The notes beneath the pieces were generated by a model. It saw only the letters and a program-made list of their open reading frames with translations. It made no database searches and was not told the DNA's origin. The position numbers and the translations under genes are program-made. From Chromatiaceae bacterium (lineage in GTDB: Bacteria; Pseudomonadota; Gammaproteobacteria; Chromatiales; Chromatiaceae): DNA of 64,000 nt. The DNA lies in contig JACKMU010000009.1 in NCBI GenBank assembly GCA_024235215.1, positions 62,001 to 126,000 on the forward strand. The letters are read 5' to 3'. Shown one piece after another: positions 58,079-64,000 of the stretch. How positions within the stretch are numbered: the first letter of the stretch is position 1; each line of letters starts with the position of its first letter.

Positions 58079-59230
58079 TTGGCAGTCTCCATCAAATACG
58101 TCAATGACTTCATCGTCGGGGGCCATGCCAACACGCAGCTGACACCCAATTTCCGTCTCAAGGAGTATCAGCGGGCGGACGGTAAGATTCTGATTCACCG
58201 GGAACTGGTTGCCGCGGTGCAGTTGCTGCGGGAGAGCCTCGATGCAGCAGTCCGGATCAGCAACCTGCAACCGCCGGCGGGTATCCAACCGGTAACCGAG
58301 GGGTTGGCGGTGATGGTCTCCGCCAATGATCCGGAAGCATTGCTGCAAAAAGCGCTGCAAATGGTCAAGTCCGGCTACTTTCAGCGGGTGGAGGCGCAAG
58401 GTGATCAGCTCTACCTGGAGATTCCCGATCCGGATAATCTGCCTCCGATCGCACCACAACTCGCATTCGACTGTGGTGTCAGGGTCACCGCTGCGTTCGA
58501 AACCAGCGGCGACCCCTACCAACAGGTGACCGGCAACTTCGACGGCGCCGGACTCTCCTTCGGTCCGATCCAGTGCAACCTGAAAACGGGTACGCTGCAG
58601 GAGCTGTTCCGGCGCATGCGTGGCGAGGATAGCGCCCGCCTGGAACGCTGTTTCGGCAACCAGGCGGATTACCTCACCTTTTGGCGCATACTCGACGGAT
58701 CACGCAGCGCGGCGGTCGCCTGGGCCGACCGGCTCAGCACCGGCAGGGACAAACACGGCTTCTCGCAGCCCTGGAATGGATATCTGCAAACGGTGGGCAG
58801 AGATAAGCTGTTTCAGAGCGTGATGCTGCGCTATGCGTATGACAAATACGGCAAGCTGCTGATGTCGGCGCTCGCCTTTGCCAGCGGCATCTCGCCGCTG
58901 CGCATCGACAATCTGCGCTGTCTGGCCGCGCTCTACGATATGGGCGTACAGCAAGGCAGTCTGCACAAGGCACACAGCCAGATAATTCGCCGGGTGGCCG
59001 CGGAACAGCCGCAGGATCAGTTTACGTTGACCCGCATACTGGTCGAGGAGCGGGCGAAAAAGGCGTCACCGCGCTGGCGCGCCGACTGTCTCAGCCGTCG
59101 TCTCTCCATCCTGGAGAGAGAACCGGTTTCGGTCACGCTGAGTGGAGAGACCGCAAGCCGCAGCAATCCGTGCAGCTACCTGCTGCGCAACTGTCCGGTG
59201 CGCAGCCTGGAGAACTATCTGGCCAGCTGA
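58079..59230 (+). CDS. Putative wall-active protein: M15-like domain plus lysozyme/chitosanase-like domain
   Basis: 383 residues from a TTG at 58079 preceded by AAGGAG; the open frame upstream to 57839 is not protein-like. The N-terminal 110 residues resemble the M15A/YcbK D-Ala-D-Ala-binding fold (NTQLTPNFRLKEYQRADG, IHRELVAAVQLLRESLD). The C-terminal 190 residues (GAGLSFGPIQCNLKTGTLQEL ... GFSQPWNGYLQTVGRDKLFQ) look like a chitosanase- or endolysin-type fold. No signal peptide is visible, so export would need holin-like or non-classical means. Function inferred by fold impression only. Confidence 0.6.
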   Translation: MAVSIKYVNDFIVGGHANTQLTPNFRLKEYQRADGKILIHRELVAAVQLLRESLDAAVRISNLQPPAGIQPVTEGLAVMVSANDPEALLQKALQMVKSGYFQRVEAQGDQLYLEIPDPDNLPPIAPQLAFDCGVRVTAAFETSGDPYQQVTGNFDGAGLSFGPIQCNLKTGTLQELFRRMRGEDSARLERCFGNQADYLTFWRILDGSRSAAVAWADRLSTGRDKHGFSQPWNGYLQTVGRDKLFQSVMLRYAYDKYGKLLMSALAFASGISPLRIDNLRCLAALYDMGVQQGSLHKAHSQIIRRVAAEQPQDQFTLTRILVEERAKKASPRWRADCLSRRLSILEREPVSVTLSGETASRSNPCSYLLRNCPVRSLENYLAS

Positions 59231-59629
59231 AACGGCAGCAGTTGCCCCACCCTCCCCTTTTCTTGAACCAGCAGTCGAACAGCTTCCAGTGCAGCAGTGC
59301 AAATGATCGTTTGAACCGGAGAAAAAGAGCGCTACCGTAGGTCTGGATTCAAGCCGGTATTTTATGTGAATTGCTGCAACGAAGGGTTAGCTGCAAATTA
59401 ACAAGGCGTCCACCCGTTCGGCTGCAGAGGGCGGGGTCTGGCATACCTTGACGCACCGTACCTTCACCCCCGAGTGAATTTCCCCCCCTCAAGTCAAACC
59501 GCATTCAAGTCCAGTGAAAGGGTGCCGATAGTTCCGGACATGACCCGTCTGCGGCAATCTGTAGGCTGGTTTGCGCCAACTATAAGAACTGATTTGCAAC
59601 ACATAGGCGAATTAATGGGGAGGCTCCTT
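59231..59629. other. Gap holding a duplicated fragment of the patatin gene 3' end
   Basis: 59263-59303 matches 62069-62109 (3' end of the patatin-like gene) at 37 of 41 positions, in the same orientation. The copy encodes, on the minus strand, FALLHWKLFDCWFKK against FALLHLKLFDRWFKK in the intact gene. The chemoreceptor gene lies between the two copies. The rest of the gap holds no gene; a frame upstream of the chemoreceptor start is open but not protein-like. Confidence 0.7.
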
Positions 59630-61894
59630 GTGCTAAGTCGACTTAAAATTTCAACCCGTTTTACGGTTACGGTGGGGATTGCGGTTGCTCTGCAAGTGAT
59701 CGTACTGGTGCTCGTGGCCCTCTCATTTATCAGCAAGGGTCTGACTGCTTCTGAGGAGAGAGAGCTGGAGTCCGCTTACGGCTCCGTGATGACCGCAATC
59801 CAACAGCAGGGGCAGATGGCCGTTGCGATGAGTGGATTGGTTGCCGAGCTACCTGCTGTTCAAGCTGCAGTGGCTGCTGATGATCGCGCTGCGTTGATGG
59901 AGCTGTTTGCACCCGGTTTCGACAGTTTGAAATCGGCGTATGGCGTCCGTCAGTTTCAATTTCACCGGCCACCGGCAACATCCCTGCTGCGCGTACACAA
60001 GCTGGAAAAATACGGTGACGACCTCTCCTCTTTCCGGCAGACCGTTGTGGAAACGAACCGCTCGCATAAACCGATCATGGGGGTGGAAGTCGGAGTAGCC
60101 GGATTGGGCATCCGCGGTATCGCACCGATAGCGTACCACGGCAACCATGTTGGATCGGTAGAATTTGGCATGTCTTTCGGACAGCAGTTTTTCGATGAAT
60201 ACACACAGATGCAAGGCATCAAGCTGGGTCTCTACCTGCTGCAGGAGGGTGAACTGCAGGTATTCGGCAGCACCATCGGGAAGTCGCCCCTATTAGCACG
60301 CGACCGTTTGATCGCCACGGTGCAGGAGGGTGCGCTGTTCGAGGAGAGCCGTCTGGGCGATACTCCGGTTGCGGTATATGCCCGGCAGGTGATGGACTAT
60401 TCCGGTAAGCCTATCGGTGTGCTCGAACTGGTCAAGAATCGCAGCTTTTTCGTCAATGAGATCGCCTCGCTCCAAACATCCATGGCCATGGCCGGTCTGG
60501 TGACGCTGTTGGTGATCGGTTGGCTCGTCTGGCTGATCAGCCGGAGCGTCGTGCGGCCGTTGCTGTCGACTGTTACAACGGTGGATGAAATTTCAGCGGG
60601 CAGCGCCGCTTTAGGTGCGCGCATTCCCGTCCACGGTAGCGACGAGGTGGCGCAACTTGCTCAAGGTTTCAACCGATTCGTAGACAAGATAGAGAAGGTC
60701 GTGCAACAAGTCAGTCAATCTTTGGGAGAGCTGAGCGGTATGGCGAATCAGCTCTCCAAAGGGGCGACCCGTACGCGGCATCGAATGGAGGCGCAGCGGG
60801 CAGAAACGTCGCAAGTCGCAACCGCGATGACCGAGATGTCCAGCACCGTCCAGGAGGTCGCCAGCAATACTGAGGAAGCGGCGAGGTCCGCCAGAGAGGC
60901 TGGCAGACAGGCGAGAAAAGGCAAGGACATCGTCAGCAATAGCGTGCAAGCGATCGGCAAGCTGTCTGAGGAGGTCAACTCGGTCGATGCGGTCGTCAAG
61001 CGGGTCAGCGCCGACACGGACAAAATCAGTACGGTGCTCGACGTCATTCGCGGCATTGCCGAACAAACCAATCTGCTCGCCTTGAATGCAGCCATCGAAG
61101 CGGCTCGCGCCGGTGAACAGGGGCGTGGATTTGCCGTGGTCGCCGACGAAGTGCGCACCCTCGCGCAGCGGACGCAAAAGTCCACTCAGGAGATTCAAAC
61201 AACCATCGAACGTCTGCAGCGTGGGGTTGGCGAGGCGGTGGCAACGACCCAGGGCAGCCTGCTCCGGACTTCCGAAAGCGTGGACCATGTGCACCGGGCA
61301 GGTCAGGCGCTCGATGCCATCGTCCTGGTGGTCGACTCGATCAGCCAGATGAACACCCAGGTCGCCACCGCATCTCAGGAGCAGAGTGTCGTGGTGGATG
61401 AAATCAATCGCAACATCACTCAGATTGGATCGTTGTCGGAGCAGACATCGCTCGGCGCAACCGAAACGGCGCAAATCAGCGATCGATTGGTGACGATCAT
61501 GGATACCTTGATCACAGACGTCAACGCACTTGGTGCAACTGCCGGAACCGCGTCGTCGGTACTGGCGCGCGCCAAAGCCGCACACATCTCCTGGAACGCG
61601 AAGGTCCGCGCCCACTTGGACGGCATGCGCAACACGTTCTCGTCAGAGTTGGTATCGGACCATGACTGCGCTTTTGGCAAATGGTACTTCTCTTCGGGCG
61701 AGAAAGATTTCGGTGGATTGCCACAGTTTCAGGCGCTGCGGGATCCACATCGACAGCTACACGAAGTGGTCAAGCTGGTCGTCGATTTGAAAAGCAGGGG
61801 TGAAAGAGAACGTGCCGAAGAAGCGTATGAGAAACTGGAGGCACTGTCACAGCGCATCGTAGCGCTTATCGAAGATCTCGAACACCAGGTTTGA
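59630..61894 (+). CDS. Methyl-accepting chemotaxis protein with C-terminal zinc-binding CZB domain
   Basis: 754 residues from a GTG at 59630 with a perfect GGGGAGG six bases upstream (the longer frame from 59474 has none). Membrane segments at about 10-33 and 295-317 enclose a periplasmic Cache-like domain of about 255 residues. HAMP follows, then a long coiled coil with the conserved signalling tip ([20 protein letters not shown] and [15 protein letters not shown]). The last 110 residues are a CZB domain with [12 protein letters not shown], the HxxxCxxGKWY-like zinc site; CZB receptors respond to zinc and to hypochlorous acid. No che gene is adjacent. Confidence 0.94.
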   Translation: MLSRLKISTRFTVTVGIAVALQVIVLVLVALSFISKGLTASEERELESAYGSVMTAIQQQGQMAVAMSGLVAELPAVQAAVAADDRAALMELFAPGFDSLKSAYGVRQFQFHRPPATSLLRVHKLEKYGDDLSSFRQTVVETNRSHKPIMGVEVGVAGLGIRGIAPIAYHGNHVGSVEFGMSFGQQFFDEYTQMQGIKLGLYLLQEGELQVFGSTIGKSPLLARDRLIATVQEGALFEESRLGDTPVAVYARQVMDYSGKPIGVLELVKNRSFFVNEIASLQTSMAMAGLVTLLVIGWLVWLISRSVVRPLLSTVTTVDEISAGSAALGARIPVHGSDEVAQLAQGFNRFVDKIEKVVQQVSQSLGELSGMANQLSKGATRTRHRMEAQRAETSQVATAMTEMSSTVQEVASNTEEAARSAREAGRQARKGKDIVSNSVQAIGKLSEEVNSVDAVVKRVSADTDKISTVLDVIRGIAEQTNLLALNAAIEAARAGEQGRGFAVVADEVRTLAQRTQKSTQEIQTTIERLQRGVGEAVATTQGSLLRTSESVDHVHRAGQALDAIVLVVDSISQMNTQVATASQEQSVVVDEINRNITQIGSLSEQTSLGATETAQISDRLVTIMDTLITDVNALGATAGTASSVLARAKAAHISWNAKVRAHLDGMRNTFSSELVSDHDCAFGKWYFSSGEKDFGGLPQFQALRDPHRQLHEVVKLVVDLKSRGERERAEEAYEKLEALSQRIVALIEDLEHQV

Positions 61895-62046
61895 AAATCC
61901 AGCCATCCCATGCCCACGCGGCGCAATGAGCGACCGGCAGGCGGAGCAACCGTTGTCTGAACGGCAAAGTCCGCCTGCGCCCATTCGGTGGTTGCCGGGC
62001 GACTGGGGTGCCCGGCACATCGCTGCAGTGAATGCTGGCGAATGCG

Positions 62047-63969
62047 CTACTCAACCCGGCCCAGCTTTTTGAACCAGCGGTCGAACAGCTTCAGATGCAG
62101 CAGTGCAAACAGCGCGATCGCGGGACTGGAGATCAGACTCACCGCCAGTCTGCGCAGCGTATCCCGATAGTTCAGCAGTGCCAGCGCACGCCGCCCGCGG
62201 CGTGCACCCAGCAACGCTGTCGCCGCATAGGAAAAGAGCAGACCGGCAACGGTCAGCATGATCCCGTTCAGTGTGATCTTCTCTCCGATCCATGCGAACA
62301 GCCCCTGCAGCGGCCGGTAAGCGGGGTAGCTCCACCAGAGTAGCAGCAGCGCCAGTAGCAATGCTGCGATGACGGTCCACCGGATCACCCGCAGCAGTGG
62401 GTGCAGTTTCCAGACCTTCATAAACAATCCGGAAGCGACGCTGAGTTGTTGCATCAGTTGCCGGTAAAGCCTGGGATCCTCGCCGGTCATCCCCGCTTCG
62501 ACCTGCAGAAAAGCCCACTGCGGCGTCTTCCAACCCATTGGCTGTGATCTGTCCAGCGCGATCCCCTGCAGGGATTCGACCGATCTCTCCATGGTGCGAT
62601 AGCCGCTGGTCATCAGCGCGTACGCCTCCAGGTCGGTGAACGAATCGAGATCGGTACGTATACCGGCTACCAGGCGCTGTACCTCTTTGCGTAGCCCATA
62701 GGGAGTCTTGGGGTCTTTGGTGGTGGCGCCGGCAGCTTGCCGCTCTTTGCAGTCGACCCAGTCGAGCGTCTCACCGTCGAGCCCCTGCTGCAGGTGGATA
62801 TAGACGTAATCACGCAGGAGTGAAGAGCGCTTACGCGCCTTGATATCCTCGTACTGGGATCCGCGTACGCGCTGCATCAGTGCGCTGTTGGTGCGCAGCA
62901 GCGGCTTGAGCACACCACCACCGGGATCCGCTGCGGTGTGCAACTGGCCCGATGCATCGCTGACCAGCAACAGCGTGCACTCCTGCTCCAGCAGCCCGGC
63001 GATCCCCTGATTGTCGTAAACGCCCCCGTCCACCAGCCGCACCATGGTATCCGGGAAGAGGCCGTCGAGCGCAATCGGCTCGAACAGGCCCGGCACGCAA
63101 GAGGAAGCCCCCACCGCGGTACCCAAGCGCACTTTGCGCAAGCACTCCGGAGCCTCAGTGTAGTGCAGCCGCCGGTAACGCGCGTTACCGTCGATCTCGG
63201 GATTGACCTGGAGCGGCGACTCACCCATCCAGGTGGCGGTGAACTGCCAGTTGTGACCCGAATTGAGCGAGGTAGCGTTGAGAATCAGCTCGGGAATCTT
63301 GCAACGCCGTTTCCAGTTGTCCCGGCGCGGAATGAAATCCTGCGGCTGCTCTGGGGGATTGACGACACACTCGTCTATCCAGCGCACCTCCCCCTGCTTG
63401 TCATCCTCGACCCGGGAGTAGATCAGCTTTTCGTAGAGCTCCCCCAATCGCGTGGTGCGTGAATAGCTGGAGGACCAGAGCATTTTCAGATTGGGGAAAG
63501 GGTTGGCGAGAATCTGTACGCGGGGATTCTGCTGCACCCCGGCGAGAAAGTCGGCCGCCATCCGCTGTACCAGCGCGACATAGTCGTCGCGTGTGACGCT
63601 GCCATCCCTGCGGCCCTGCGCCTGCACGTCGAACAGGCGACGCAATTCCAGATAGTAGTGGGCGCCGATGATCGAACCACCGGAGACGCAGGAGATCACC
63701 TCGACATGGCGCAGCAGATCCAGCTCCGCCAGCTTGGCCAGCACCCCGATGTGGTAGAGTGAGGCACGAAAACCGCCGCCGGAGAGGGCCAGCCCGACCT
63801 TGCCCTGAAACAGCGTACGCAGCGCCGCCGCCTCCTCCCCGAGAAATTCGAGCAGGGCCTGCCAGGCCTCGCTCTGTTCCAACTCCGTGCCGGTCAGACT
63901 CAGACCGGTCTGAATCCTGACCAGCTGCACCAGCTGTCTGGCGGTGGTGAGGTACTCCCACTCACTCAT
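62047..63969 (-). CDS. Patatin-like phospholipase with C-terminal membrane segments
   Basis: 640 residues from the ATG at 63969, though the same frame stays open upstream to the window edge (WLAEARKAPG), so an earlier start is possible. The patatin core shows the oxyanion loop GGGFRAS (64-70), the nucleophile Ser99 in VSGGSIIG, and the catalytic aspartate in LVDGGVYDNQG. The end has two hydrophobic segments (about 525-545 and 570-590), suggesting membrane association. It probably hydrolyses phospholipid acyl esters; substrate unknown. An overlapping upstream gene could end in the ATGA at 63969. Confidence 0.88.
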   Translation of the reverse strand: MSEWEYLTTARQLVQLVRIQTGLSLTGTELEQSEAWQALLEFLGEEAAALRTLFQGKVGLALSGGGFRASLYHIGVLAKLAELDLLRHVEVISCVSGGSIIGAHYYLELRRLFDVQAQGRRDGSVTRDDYVALVQRMAADFLAGVQQNPRVQILANPFPNLKMLWSSSYSRTTRLGELYEKLIYSRVEDDKQGEVRWIDECVVNPPEQPQDFIPRRDNWKRRCKIPELILNATSLNSGHNWQFTATWMGESPLQVNPEIDGNARYRRLHYTEAPECLRKVRLGTAVGASSCVPGLFEPIALDGLFPDTMVRLVDGGVYDNQGIAGLLEQECTLLLVSDASGQLHTAADPGGGVLKPLLRTNSALMQRVRGSQYEDIKARKRSSLLRDYVYIHLQQGLDGETLDWVDCKERQAAGATTKDPKTPYGLRKEVQRLVAGIRTDLDSFTDLEAYALMTSGYRTMERSVESLQGIALDRSQPMGWKTPQWAFLQVEAGMTGEDPRLYRQLMQQLSVASGLFMKVWKLHPLLRVIRWTVIAALLLALLLLWWSYPAYRPLQGLFAWIGEKITLNGIMLTVAGLLFSYAATALLGARRGRRALALLNYRDTLRRLAVSLISSPAIALFALLHLKLFDRWFKKLGRVE

Positions 63970-64000
63970 GCCGGGCGCCTTGCGCGCCTCGGCCAGCCAG

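Overview
The window reads as the chromosome of a gammaproteobacterium. It is GC-rich, Gram-negative and dense in cyclic-di-GMP and two-component signalling. The evidence is gene order: divergent lptFG / pepA-holC; parE and parC in one block; xseB-ispA; and a glyA-nrdR-ribD-ribE-ribBA-ribH-nusB-thiL-pgpA series on the minus strand. The mix of FolE2, a periplasmic retropepsin, a rubrerythrin / HdrD-like / DUF3501 locus and many sensor proteins would suit a Chromatiales-like or sulfur-oxidiser-like lineage. That placement is inference; no rRNA or other phylogenetic marker was analysed.

Layout. 1-1645: truncated membrane PAS sensor. 1.8-7.8 kb: RDD protein, LptG/LptF, PepA, HolC, a small unknown protein, a CBS-pair protein. 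8.0-12.9 kb: ParC, a CNP1-like exported protein and ParE. 13.2-16.3 kb: XseB, IspA, FolE2 and a retropepsin-like protease. 16.4-25.2 kb: PgpA, ThiL, NusB, RibH, RibBA-like protein, an inserted GGDEF protein, RibE, RibD, NrdR and GlyA. 25.2-26.7 kb: an ExeA/XrtA-type ATPase.

The accessory heart of the window is 27.4-40.5 kb. A 1089-residue HAMP-PAS3-GGDEF-EAL protein is followed by a GAF-HlyD adaptor. This overlaps a fusion of a PqqD-like domain, an M50 site-2-type metalloprotease and a HlyD arm. Then comes a 1786-residue exported protein with HYR/Ig-like, NHL, cadherin-like and thrombospondin type-3 calcium repeats. I read this as a candidate export or processing system for a giant surface protein, with no ABC transporter and no TolC in view. 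41.4-52.8 kb is a signalling block: a hybrid kinase with two tandem HPt domains; a REC-GGNEF-EAL protein; a lipoprotein made of about fourteen 23-residue repeats with a peptidoglycan-binding end; an OmpR-type regulator; and a CHASE2 histidine kinase. The last two are separated by a 162-bp palindromic MITE-like element.

53-57 kb holds a MscS channel and a redox/iron locus: rubrerythrin, HdrD-like Fe-S protein, an EncFtn-type ferritin without a cargo tail, and DUF3501. 57-64 kb holds a DMT transporter, a possible wall-active protein, a CZB-type chemoreceptor and a patatin-like phospholipase. A short copy of the patatin gene's 3' end lies on the other side of the chemoreceptor gene. I saw no tRNA, rRNA, CRISPR array or intact insertion sequence.
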